This document shows positions 21,870 to 31,879 of a stretch of DNA of 64,000 nt, piece by piece. The notes under the pieces are model-generated. The model saw only the letters and a list, made by a program, of their open reading frames with translations. It was not told the origin of the DNA and did not search any database. Location of the stretch: the NCBI RefSeq assembly GCF_024139115.2, contig NC_085141.1, positions 246,744,096-246,808,095 on the forward strand, in the 5' to 3' direction. Positions within the stretch are counted from its first letter, which is position 1, and every line of letters begins with the position of its first letter. Position numbers and translations under genes: made by a program. The DNA comes from Armigeres subalbatus (lineage: Eukaryota > Arthropoda > Insecta > Diptera > Culicidae).

Positions 21870-24468
21870 CAAACTAAATTTGCTCAAAATTTTATCAATT
21901 TTTACCCAAGCAATACATTTTTTTACACAAAATGGAGCGTTGCATTTTTTAGTACAATCTTTAAATATTGTTTATATAGACATAACCGATTCTAGTGCAA
22001 CAAGATTTATCCTAAAAGGACAACTTTCTACTTTATTCCTATTTTTTGATTTGTAAGCAGAGTCATATTTAGGAACCAATGACAGTGCCTTTAGTGCACT
22101 GAAGTGATAGTTTGATGCAATAATTGCCTACTCGAAGCATGCTTTAAGAAATACATAAGCTCTGTACACTGAACAGATAACCAGAAATATTCCAGAGAAA
22201 ATGCGAGGTGAATTAGATATATACGTTAACAATAGTTCACAGCTAACCATACCCTTAAGAGAATGGTGTATGTCACAGATCAATATCTGAACCTTGCCAC
22301 TGATTTCAAATATTCACACAACATCAATAGAACCGATAGCATCTATCGCTTGTGAAACTGAATTTGAAATTCAATTTTCATTAAATGTTTTTGTTCCCTT
22401 ATCGCTTTCTATAGAGCCGCCGGACTCGGTAATATTGATTTTTTATCGTCTGGCTCTGGCCCAGCTATGTAGAGAAGCTTTCTGACTATTATTGTTCCTA
22501 TAACTAGCTAGCAGAAATTTCAATAACTGACCAACCAGCTTGGCGCGTTGCCCAATCAAAAACAGTGAAGAGCTTAGCATTCTAATGGCGTTCTCCAGGC
22601 AGAATTCGATGGCAATGGTTATATTCAATTAAATTTCCAATTGAATATTGTTGTTCATTCCAAAAAGGGAACTATCCCTAGACACATCTAGTTATGTTTC
22701 ATATGCCATTTGAATAAGTCAGATGTACTGAGATAATGTCTGTTCGTTATTTTTTTTTTTATTAGCTTTATTAAGGAGACTTGCAGCCCCAGGCTGGCTC
22801 GCCTCCGTGTCTGTTCGTATATTTAGCCAGTTTTATCGGAACAAGTGGTATTCGACGGTGAAAGTTGTACTTAATTTGGATACAATCGAATGAACGCCGT
22901 AACAAAAGTTATGACAAAATCTTTTGAATCTTATTTTTATCCATCTCGCACTGCCAGTTTTATTTTTTGTAGTGATGGTTTATGCCTATAGGAAATTCAC
23001 ATTATTTTAAAGGAAACTATGTGCTTGAAAAATATATCTTTTATACTGAAAAAGACAATTAGTAGGAGATTAGAAAAACGCAATTGTAGTTTCGATTTCG
23101 ATATCTTATCTGTTGATATTCGTTATACTGGTTTCGATTCGCTATCGAATAGATGACAGTACATTCAATTGAAATGCTTTGCATGTTTATTATCTAGTTT
23201 CCAAACTCCACTATGAGGGAAGTGTTTCTGAAGTACATTCCTAATTAGGGAACTAGCTCGCTTATAACAAGTTGCAACCGATTGAATAAATTCCTTTTTG
23301 CCCATTTTTATTTTACCGCTCCCCGCTCTCGTGCCTACTATCATCCTTCGTGCATCTGCTGCCATTACTTGAAGGTCATCGAGCGCAGAACAGAACCGCC
23401 CAGAAGAGCATCCAAGTTCGTTCGAAGCTTGGCACAATATCATCCACCACCATAGGGTGGTGGCCAAGCCACCACACCCCACAGATAGGAAAGCAGGAAT
23501 TGCGTCAGAACTGAGGCATTTAATAACTGCTGGCAGAAGTGTGCCGGCCGGCCGGCGCATATCGCAATCGCTTTTCCTCTCTGCTTTCTTTATTCCGTTG
23601 CTTTCGATGCGATGACGATGGTGATGATGAAGATGGCAAGATGAAAAGTTTCAGAGAAAGCCACACACTTTTCCCACACATAGTGGCCGCTAGGTACTTG
23701 GTTGCCTTCAGGGCTGAGGCACGAATCAATGATTCTGCCTTTCGTGGCGTGATGACGCGAGCGGCTGATATTGGTTCTAAATCACGTCGTTTGCGGGAAT
23801 GATTTTTTCGTGATTAGAATTAAACTGTGCTACACACGAAGAACTTGTGGCCGGGAGCCTTAAGTAAATGCTAGCAAGATGAGTTTTTTTCTAACAACCT
23901 TCGATAACTTTTGACTTCAAGGTTGGACCTATGAATGCCGTTTTGACTCAAATTCCGAACGTGACTCATATTCCGAACACTGGCATTTTAGCACTCTAGT
24001 AGAACTGAAATTTTAAACGATTTTTCGTACAGAGGATGAAGAATGCAAATGCAAATTTATGATCCTATGCAAATAATTCTGCGGAAAAAGTTGAAATGGC
24101 CATTTAAAAGCGAGTGTTCGGAATTTGAGTCAATTTTTTTAAATAAATTTCAAACAGAGTTCTGCGAGCGTTATTCATGAAGTTTCAAAATTCTTAACAT
24201 TGATCGAATTGTTTCAATAACAAAAATCAATATTTGGGACTATTGAAAATAATTTTAAAAAAACTTGATTTACAATTGAAACCTTTTTTTCACTATGTCA
24301 AATTACTTTTGTTCTAGCATTTATCTCAAACTGATTCTTTTCTATTGACCTCCTGAAAAAGTCAAGTCAGATTTTTTCACAAATCTTTGACATAATATAG
24401 ATTCTAAAAATATGTTTTCGGTAATGCCGAACAAAGTACCGAAGAATGTCTGAACATAATGTCCCACA
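21870..24468. other. No recognised gene; possible unique sequence
   Basis: Apart from the retroelement tail at 22748-22812 I see no repeat family shared with the rest of the window. The block at 23330-23800 is the least AT-rich here and has overlapping open frames on both strands (up to 131 codons) with no recognisable domain. An unannotated exon or a conserved non-coding block is possible but not supported. Confidence 0.35.
22748..22812 (-). repeat. LINE/SINE 3'-tail fragment, second copy
   Basis: The inverse reads GAGGCGAGCCAGCCTGGGGC then TGCAAGTCTCCTTAATAAAG and an A-rich end. It is homologous to 21192-21258. Confidence 0.4.
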
Positions 24469-24716
24469 CTGCCCATGATTTCATAGTTGACGTATCAACC
24501 ATTCAGAATTTCAGCGAATAGGACTTACTACGCGTTTATAAAGGTAATTCAACCGCTGTAACTTCGATATGTTGCATGATTCAAATCTCGTTTAAGTGTC
24601 TACGGGTTGAAATGTGTTAAATTTGTGATGTTAGTTAGTAAATGTTAGTTAGTAAATCATTTCAATTACATCAGAAAGTGCAATGGGTGATACGTCAACT
24701 ATGAAGTCATGTACAG
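24469..24716. mobile_element. MITE with CATAGTTGACGTATCA inverted ends
   Basis: The left end CTGCCCATGATTTCATAGTT and the right end (inverse) CTGTACATGACTTCATAGTT both continue GACGTATCA.CCATT, about 35 bp of TIR. CACA occurs on each side and may be the target duplication. There is no ORF. Confidence 0.6.
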
Positions 24717-24831
24717 CACAATTTGCTGAAACGAAATCTAAAAACCGTGATTGTTCGGGAACCCCAATCAATATTGACCTAGATCGCGATCAAAAATGTT
24801 GGCCATTCTATCCAATATTTCGCAGATCTGG

Positions 24832-24880
24832 CTAGACCTGTGCGCCGCCGCCGATGATTTTGGGTCGATGACTAATCGCA
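24832..24880 (+). mobile_element. Solo end of the CGCC-rich hAT-like family
   Basis: TAGACCTGTGCGCCGCCGCC closely matches the left terminus of the 10971-19235 element (TAGAGATGTGCGCCGCC). No partner end or target duplication was found, so this is a fragment. Confidence 0.45.
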
Positions 24881-24899
24881 ATGAAAAAAAATAACTTTT

Positions 24900-25035
24900 T
24901 ATTAACTAAAAATTAACATTGAAGATGGCGTTACAGCTCAAGACGAAACACGTATCTGTAAAGCAATACAATGTGGTGGAATTAATTGTAATAGTACTAA
25001 ACTCGTCTTATGATAGTTCATAAACATTGTTAAGG
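24900..25035. repeat. Repeat shared with 28330-28450
   Basis: Both stretches contain CACGTATCTGTAAAG / TACGTATCTGTAAAG, then a GTGGTGGAATTAA / GTAGTGGAATTAA word and AGTACTAAACTCGTCTTA. The shared length is about 110 bp. The identity is unknown. Confidence 0.45.
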
Positions 25036-25254
25036 TGGAACTCGTCAGAATTCAATTTCAAATCTACCTCAAATGATGGTGTCTTTAAGTCAGTGTGTGG
25101 TGACATACATTGTCTTGGTTAATAAATAGGTGTTTGATTGGTTTGTGAGTTTGAATAAGGCTTATCTAGTAGATTTAATCTACTAAGTAGAATAAGTCAT
25201 AAAATGTTTAACTGATCTTTGGAATTCTTCTAAGCCAAGGCCTCATTAAGTCGG

Positions 25255-25870
25255 GCACTGATATATCTCTTTCTCCAGAAATTCCTTTGAAGATTCATCC
25301 AGGAACTCCCTCGGAAATTGCCTCAAGGAGTTCGGAAACGAATTCCAGAAAGTCTTTCAAATTCTTTCGGGTATTCCTTGCTATTTCCTTCAAGAATTAG
25401 TTAGGCATTTCCTCCACGCGTTCAGCATGTCCTACTTCAGAAATTCATTTGGGAAAACCTTGGGAAAATCATTAAGGTATTCTTCCGAAAATTCCTTCAA
25501 AAATTCTTCTAAGAACTCTTCTGGAATTTCTTGCAAAGTTCTAGGCCGAAACTTCCTTAAGAAATCCTGAACAAGTTCCTGAAGGATTTTTCAAAGTGAC
25601 TCCTGAAGGAGCTTCCGACAGTCTTGGATATCTCCGAAAATTCCGCCAAAACTTCGTTCAGAAATTCGGATATACTTTCTGAAAATCCTTTCGCAAAATG
25701 TTTTAGGAGTTTGTTTCAGAATTTCTTCAAATATTCTCTATTAACGGGAATTTCTTCGAAAATTATTTTATGAATCCCTTCGAAAAATTATTTCAGGATT
25801 TTTTTTAGAAATTCCTCTAGGGGTTCCTTGACAATTTTCTTGAAATTTCTATAGGAATTCTTTTAAAACT
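25255..25870. repeat. AATTCCTTC-type degenerate tandem array
   Basis: About 25 irregular units of 24-27 bp such as AAATTCCTTCGAAAATTC and GGAATTCCT. No conserved frame. It is one of the cleaner members of the AATTTCC class in the window. Confidence 0.6.
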
Positions 25871-25904
25871 ATCTTAAGCAATGCCTAGAGAAAAAAAAAG
25901 TTTT

Positions 25905-27770
25905 AAAAATTTTACCCATGAAAATTTTCCCAAGGTCCCCCCTTGGCAAAGTCGAAAATCGAATTTTTGTTTTTGATGCCAAATGACTTAAAAATGCGAC
26001 GACGAGCCAAGCACATGTCTGTCTGTCCGTGTGTATGTATGTGTGTATGTGAGTGCACAAAAGCTATGAAAAACATTACACAACTGTTTGTATAGAAATC
26101 CTTAACCGATTTTCTCGCAACAAGTTTCATTCGACAGGGGACAAAACCTTGTTGATCACTATTGAATTTTATAACGATCGGTCATTGCGTTTAAAAGTTA
26201 TGAAGAAAATGGTACATCGGACCATATAACCCCATATAAGGTGGGTGTCTTAACTTAATGCGAGAAAGGCACCACTAACGCTAGGTGGGTTAATCTGTTT
26301 TTTTTTTATAGGAAATCGATTTTTTCTCTTAGATCATTTTTGGGACATTGAAATTTTTTCAGATAATGAAATTTTTTTCATCGAATTTTAACACGAATTT
26401 TCGTAGCCAAAAATATTCCTCTATGCAAAGTTTGAGCTGAATCGGACATGATTTAGGGGTGCTCAAAATTAATCAAAACTTTTTTCCCACAAGGGGGAAA
26501 TAATTTTTTTGTTTTTTGATGCCAAAGGGCTCAAAATGCATGAAACCTTGAGAATTATTTTTTTTGAAAAAAATCGGCTGTTTTGGAACTTTTTAATGGC
26601 GAAAACAATTTTTCATCGAATTTTAAAACCGGACGTTACGCAAACATTTCCTAAGCCCTATAATATGTCCCTATGCTAAATTTGAGCTCCATCGTACATG
26701 ATTGAGGGGTGCTCAAAATCTTAAAAAAGACAGAATCACCGTCTTCGAACAAAGGTCGCACAGACTGAACACTTAACATCTAGCATGAGACAACGGACAG
26801 GACATTCACACAACACCCAGTGGACCGTTGGAGAACTTTTCGCTTTTCGAAAAGTTTTCTCCTTACCGAGGCGGGAATCGAACCCACACTCCACAGCACA
26901 TGCGTCTAAACGATTGACGTCGCTAACCGCACGGCCACGAAGCCCACAAAATCTTGCTATCAAAGTTTTGATTTTTTTGTAACTTGATCTTTACACGTTG
27001 TGTTTTGAATTCATGCGGTACCGTGTAAAATAAACCTCAGTGTAATAAACATTGCCAAGCAATCTGATTATTTTCACCGTAGATCTCAAAAGTTTTCAAA
27101 GTTACAAAAAATTCAAAACTTTGATAGCAAGATTTTGAGCACCCTTAAATAATGTCTAATAGAGCTCAAATTTTTAGGGCTTAGGAAATGTTTGTGTAAC
27201 GTCCGGTTTTTAAATTCGATGATAAATTGTTTTCGCCATAAGAATTTTTTTCGAAGTTGATTTTTTCCAAAAAAAATATGGTTCTCAAAGTTTCATGCAT
27301 TTTGAGTCCATTTTCATCAAAAAACAAAAAAGTTATTTTCCCCTTTTGAGTTTTTTTGATTAATTTTGAGCATCCCTAAATCATGTCCGATTTAGCTCAA
27401 ATTTTGCATAGGGGGTATTTTTGGCTACGAATACGTTTGCGTATCGTCCGGTGTTAAAATTCGATGAAAATAAATTTCATCATCTGAAAAAAAATCTTAG
27501 TCCCAAAATTGTTCTAAGAGAACAAATCGAGTTTTTTCAAAAAAAAAATTAAATTATTTGGCATCAAAAACAAAAATTTGATTTTCGACTTTTCCTTTGG
27601 AAAAATTTTCATGGGTAAAAATTTCAAAACTTTGATGAATTTTAGGCACCCCTAAATCATGTCCGATTGAGCTCAAATTTTGCATGGGGTCATATTTTGG
27701 GGTAATGAAACTTGTAAGCAATGTCGTTTTTTGAAATTCGATAACAATTTTTTTCCCATACATTCCATTG
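25905..27770. mobile_element. Foldback-type element: long palindrome of tandem subunits
   Basis: The left arm (from about 25905) and right arm (to about 27630) are inverted copies. TTTACCCATGAAAATTTTCC at the left faces its complement near 27595-27615, and CTATCAAAGTTTTGA near 26957 faces its complement near 27110. Each arm consists of ~245 bp subunits with GATTTAGCTCAAATTTTGCA, CGTCCGGT.TTAAAATTCGATG and a TTTTTCAAAAAA spacer. The right arm has a further subunit to about 27770. The loop is about 100 bp. A ~300 bp segment with GT-rich microsatellite (25990-26295) is present only on the left, and a SINE occupies 26723-26947. This architecture resembles Foldback elements; no transposase is visible. 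Confidence 0.62.
26723..26947 (-). mobile_element. tRNA-derived SINE with intact box A and box B
   Basis: On the minus strand it starts GTGGGCTTCGTGGCCGTGCG, with a box A-like TGGCCGTGCGGTTAGCGACG, and has a box B GGGTTCGATTCCC about 50 bp on. It ends in an A-rich tail. The exact 8 bp AAAATCTT lies on both sides (26715-26722, 26948-26955). It is a different SINE family from the Feilai-like copies. Box spacing is right for Pol III promotion, so it may have been transcribable. Confidence 0.8.
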
Positions 27771-27969
27771 GCACCCTAAGGTATAGGTATAGACAACTTT
27801 AGGAAGAAATTCTCGAAAATTTCCCTCAGGAATTCCTTAACAACATTCTCCATTTCTTTTGATTTTTGTTCGGGATCTCTTCAGAAATTCAATCAAAACT
27901 GATGTTTTTTGAAAATTCCTTCTAAAATTGATTTTGGGATGCATTTGGAATGCATGCAAAAATACGTAT

Positions 27970-28320
27970 TCTGGCAAAAATTACGAAAAAAAAATTGTGC
28001 AGGAACGTGTGATTTTTTTTGTTTGTTCGAGAAACTACGTATGAGTACGCACTTACAGTTTACGCACTGCTTACAGTGTACGCACTGAAATTGCACCAGG
28101 AAGTTGAGTTTTTTCCAAAAACTATTGATCTGTATCGAAAAAATCGAAACATTCGGTGCCAATTTGTTAAAAAAATACAACCGGCCCAGGGCCGAAAACC
28201 TCATTAATAAAGATAATAATAATAATAAATTGTTCATAAACAGTTTTTTGTTGTTTTCTCGAAATTTTGTAAAATGGATATATGCAGTTTCTCAAACAAA
28301 TGATTCGCTTAGTCTTGTCA
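27970..28320 (+). repeat. Unassigned repeat shared with 57449-57730
   Basis: About 290 bp matches 57449-57730 in the same orientation, including TTTGTTTGTTCGAGAAACTA, CAAAAACTATTGATCTGTAT, CAGTTTTTTGTTGTTTTCTC and CAGTTTCTCAAACAAATGAT. The difference is an insertion at 28169-28226. In both places the block precedes unrelated sequence, so it may be a transposon interior or a duplicated genomic segment. Confidence 0.65.
28169..28226 (+). mobile_element. 58 bp 5'-truncated retroelement tail insertion
   Basis: The insert carries CCGGCCCAGGGCCGAAAACC, a TTAATAAAG word and an (AAT)n tail. AATTTGTT (28161-28168) and AAATTGTT (28227-28234) are the target duplication. The paralogous empty site is AAATTTGTTC at about 57648. 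The same tail occurs at 63331-63373. It is probably the extreme 3' end of a non-LTR element or SINE. Confidence 0.65.
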
Positions 28321-28641
28321 AGTCTCGACTAAGTCGAGTCAAGTACGAGACACTGAAGACGGCCTCACAGTTGAGGTCGAAATACGTATCTGTAAAGATA
28401 ACAAAACGTAGTGGAATTAAATGGAAAGTACTAAACTCGTCTTAGACAGTTGAACAAAGTAGTGTTAATAGTGTATTTTGTAACATCAACGAAAAAATAT
28501 CGCTCGCGGTATTCAACATGAGCGAGCCTGCATGAGCGTTCCAGGACTGCACGCGTGCAGTTTGGAACATTTTGCAACATTTTGGAATCAGGTATCGATT
28601 AGTGTCGTCGGCAATAGGCCTTTTCACGAATCAGCTGATTT

Positions 28642-28800
28642 CAGGGCTGGTAGCAAGTCACTTTTTAGTGACTTGGTCACTATTTTGAACCTAGTCACTA
28701 AAAAGTCACTATTTGCATCCAAAAGTCACTAAAGTCACTATTTTTCGGAAAATGGTCACTAAAGTCACTATTTTTGCACCACCGTTTGTAAAAAAAAAGT
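28642..28800 (+). mobile_element. hAT-like end CAGGGCTGGTAGC with GTCACTA repeats
   Basis: The sequence starts CAGGGCTGGTAGCAAGTCAC and continues with many AGTCACTA units. A mirror-image end lies at 31180-31293 (inverse starts CAGGACTGGTAGCG and contains AATAGTGACTTAGTGACC). The two could bound one 2.65 kb element, but the 8 bp flanks (GCTGATTT and AGATAGTC) do not match. I therefore list the ends separately. Confidence 0.5.
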
Positions 28801-28974
28801 TCAAAATAAAAATCATTTGTTACCTATACCATTATCATCAACCAAATCAAATGTAAATCTGTTAGCAAAATATATAAAGTTTGAAAAATTGCTCCAAGGC
28901 CGTCTTATACAAGGCAGAGTGGGTTCGAACCATGGACTTCGGGATCGAGAGACACACAGCGAAGCTTGGGCATA

Positions 28975-29360
28975 CGTTTAGGCAACGCCGTTTTGCTATT
29001 CTCGCGGATTTGATGCGGATTTACATAACGGTTGAAGCTTCGCGCGGATTTAGTTTTGGGTGGAAATTTAACAAACAAGGAGCGTAGGGTTTTGTTTTCG
29101 ATAGCAAAATGTCGTTGAGAAGGTACACCACATTTGAAGTCTATGCTTACCCAATTTTTTTTGATATTTCCAGCCATTATTGAATGCATTATACTCTTGA
29201 GCACTCGTTTAACAAGCATTATAAGGGTAAGAACTTCACTTGTTGTCATTTTTCATCGTTTCTGAATATCCATTTTTTTGTCACGTCAATTTTGACATAA
29301 TTCCGAGATATTTCTTAGTTTCTGATTGATTAACCCCTCTACGACGAACCACACAGCATG
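28975..29360 (+). repeat. CGCGGATTT-type repeat, paralogue of 59456-59950
   Basis: Starting with ATTCTCGCGGATTTGATGCG, the block follows 59456-59950 in order: TTACATAACG, TTCGCGCGGATTTAGTTTT, a TTATTGAATG region, ACTTGTTG.CATTTTT and ACGA.GAACCAC..AGCATGAT. Divergence is high. No protein is recognised. Confidence 0.5.
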
Positions 29361-29639
29361 ATTTTGTCGGCGTAGCACCACATCAGAATTCGGACATCGG
29401 GACTTCCGAACCGAACTTTCTTCCGAAGTTTTATCTGTCAGACTAATTGATGCGTTGTTTAGCGCATCTTTATGCGAATCCAGCGCACTACTTCCTAAGT
29501 TGGGTAAGTTGCCTGTATCTAGAGAAAAATCCACCTTCGTTATAAAAAGCGTCCTAACTTTGTTTCTCTTAGAGGAACTTTCACTGTAATTTCTGTAAAT
29601 TCTGTAAATTGTAAATTGACAATACATAAATTCCGCCTT

Positions 29640-30110
29640 GAATTTGGGAAATAATTTTCGGAAGGTTTTTCTTAGGAATTCACCAAACAATATCTACAGG
29701 AATTCTCAAAAAGATTTCTACCGGAATTCATGAAAAAATCCGCTTGTATTTGAAGGAGATTTTTTTTCAGGGATTCGCGGAGAAATTTTTATAGTAACTG
29801 ACGTGCAGTTTCCGCGGAAATTCCTGAAAGACAGCAGGAATGTCTACAAAATATTCTGCCTTGAATTTATGGTTTGAAAGAATTTCCGGATGTTCTTGTG
29901 CTGACATTTGCCATCTTATTTCTATTGGAATTTCCGTTTGAACTCCTGGAGAAAGATTTCACAAGGATTGAAGTATTTTCTGCACAGTTTCTGAAAAAAA
30001 AATCCTAGAAATTTTCACAAAGTTTTCCACAGAAAATCAACTTCCGCTGAAATTTCTGAAATTATTTCAGAGTTTTCCAAAGCAATTTCTGCATCAATAT
30101 TACGAAGCTT
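29640..30110. repeat. AATTTCC-type degenerate array
   Basis: Repeated GGAATTC, AAATTTCTG and TTTCCGCGGAAATTCCTG words with about 25 bp spacing, as at 25255-25870. Confidence 0.45.
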
Positions 30111-31000
30111 GAAGCTTAGAAAACTTAGTTTCGGTAAAATTCATGTTATATATGAGTTGATGTTTTTAATGAAACCGAGATCAGGCTCTCGAAAAAAGCA
30201 AATGGCAAATGGACTCTATATGTACTTAAATTTGTTTCAATTAATTATTAAAAATCGTATTTTAAAAATGTCATCATAAATTTAGATTCTTTAAGTTTTT
30301 TTTAACAATTTTCCCTTATAAAGATTCATAAGCTTTTTGATTCCAAATAATTCTCTGTCTAGTAATTGATTAGATCATTTTCTTTCTTTTTTGCCGAAAA
30401 CCCGTGTTAGTTTTTTAACGCGCCAAAACGAATGTTCACACGTCTACCTACATAAAAATTAGCGAAAGCTCAATCCAAAACATCGTTCTAGCACTTTTTC
30501 ATACTGTCTTGCAGCTGAATCATCTATATATTGTGAAACTTTTGGGAATATATTTTGACGAGACAATATTTTTTGATCGATAGTAAAATATGTTATACTT
30601 CATTCTGCCTTTTTCATACACAAACTGCAGTTTCACGAAAAACTTCGAGCTCATCTTAAACTTTATTACCACAATGCTGTAGAACTTGCTTCAAAATCGT
30701 TGTTGAATTTATAAGCATGGTTTAGTGTAACAACTTGTAACTCGTGTGTTACGGAATAAGGTTTACCATGGTCATATTGCTAGCCTCTGGATGTCTTAAC
30801 GAATACCTTCCTCAATATCCAACTCTGTGGTATTTATGATGGTGTCGCCAAGTCGGTTGTCCCCTGCTAAGATCCATCCTCTCCCTAGTTACGATGAAGA
30901 TGCACACGGCCAGCAGTAGTAATCCTCATGATTTTGTAATTTTCGTCTTCTCTTGATTTCTGATAGCATTCTAATAAGGATTTGAAAAAACATGATATCC

Positions 31001-31103
31001 CTACCCTAGTAACAATTTGGTTTTATGCTGGTTTTATAACACTCTTGAAAAGCAAATTATGGTCTTCAAGAGCGTTATAAAACTTACAATGTTACTTGGG
31101 TAG
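31001..31103. mobile_element. 103 bp MITE, CTACCCNAGTAAC ends
   Basis: The ends CTACCCTAGTAACAATTTGG and (inverse) CTACCCAAGTAACATTGTAA form TIRs. A second inner inverted pair GTTTTATAACRCTCTTGAA follows. There is no room for coding. A target duplication was not established. Confidence 0.6.
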
Positions 31104-31179
31104 TTTCCGATCTACTACGAGTTACACATTAACAATACGAATGCAACTCAGCTCACTACCTGGTTAGTACTTCATACAA

Positions 31180-31293
31180 AAGTCACTATTTGGCCACTTT
31201 TTCTGCATCTGAAAGTCACTATTTGGTCACTTTTTTCGTCATCGTTGGTCACTAAGTCACTATTTTGAACGGCATTTATCGCTACCAGTCCTG
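31180..31293 (-). mobile_element. hAT-like end CAGGACTGGTAGC, inverse partner of 28642
   Basis: The inverse starts CAGGACTGGTAGCGATAAAT and contains several AATAGTGAC words. It directly abuts the RT relic that starts at 31294. Confidence 0.45.
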
Positions 31294-31790
31294 AGATAGT
31301 CAGTTTGGTACGGCGGCGAACTCTATTCGATCGGCGCGTTTTGCCAAGTCCAGAGTACGTATAACTTCCTGCCATGATGCGTCTCCGAATTTCTCTGCTG
31401 GTATCGTTATCGGAGGTCACCACAGCGCCTTAGTACACGAATTCTTCAACCACCTTGAGCCTCTTCCTATCATGTACTTCATCTTCGACGTGCTGATGGC
31501 TAGTCCAATCCGTTTAGCTTCCCTTTGCAGTCTGATGCAGGCTTTCTCCATCTTCTCGTCCCATAATATCAATGGCGTCGGCGAAACCAAATAGCTGAAC
31601 GGAGTTCGTGAAAATCGTACCACTGGTGTCAATCCCTGCCCTTCGTATTACTCCCTCCAAAGCAATGTTGAATAGCAGACACGAAAGACCATCACCTTGT
31701 CGTAACCCTCTGCGCGTTTCGAAGGGACTCGATAATGCCCCTGAAACTCGAACTACGCACATCACCCGATCCATAGTTGCCGTATTAGTT
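31294..31790 (-). pseudogene. Non-LTR RT palm fragment with mutated catalytic box
   Basis: The minus strand reads MDRVMCVVRVSGALSSPF, TRRGLRQGDGLSCLLFNIAL (the RQGD motif region), EGVIRRAGIDTSGTIFTNSV and then GFADAIDIMGR. The family consensus here is FADDIDI, so the second catalytic aspartate is alanine. After a frameshift come KAC..LQREAKRIGLAIST, NDTSREIRRRIMAGSY and NRVRRRTKLTI. It belongs to the same family as 19855-20880 and 49569-50115. Both ends are truncated, the left one by a hAT-like end. Confidence 0.83.
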
Positions 31791-31879
31791 TATTCGGAAA
31801 TTTGTACTGAACTCTCAGATGATGATGAAACACTTAAAAGAACCGTTCAAGATTTTTTGGAAATTGGAATGATTTAAAA

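Noticed and set aside
22290..22490. Short plus-strand frame with many hydrophobic residues
   Set aside because: Only 63 codons in AT-rich sequence, no start context or splice signals that stand out, and no recognisable family.
26785..26982. Open frame with RRESNPHSTAHASKRLTSLT
   Set aside because: It is the antisense of the tRNA-derived SINE (box B region) and is not a gene.
28209..28227. (AAT)n microsatellite as an independent repeat
   Set aside because: It is the tail of a retroelement insertion, as shown by the target duplication and the empty paralogue.
28895..28965. Possible tRNA (GGGTTCGAACC box B-like word)
   Set aside because: No matching box A at the right distance and no foldable cloverleaf; probably a SINE scrap or chance.
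30600..31000. CRISPR-like or other prokaryotic repeat structure
   Set aside because: No regular repeat-spacer pattern anywhere in the window; all arrays are degenerate tandem repeats of an animal genome.
28642..31293. A single 2.65 kb hAT element between the CAGGGCTGGTAGC ends
   Set aside because: The ends are good mirror images, but the 8 bp flanks (GCTGATTT and AGATAGTC) do not match, and only the right flank is LINE sequence.
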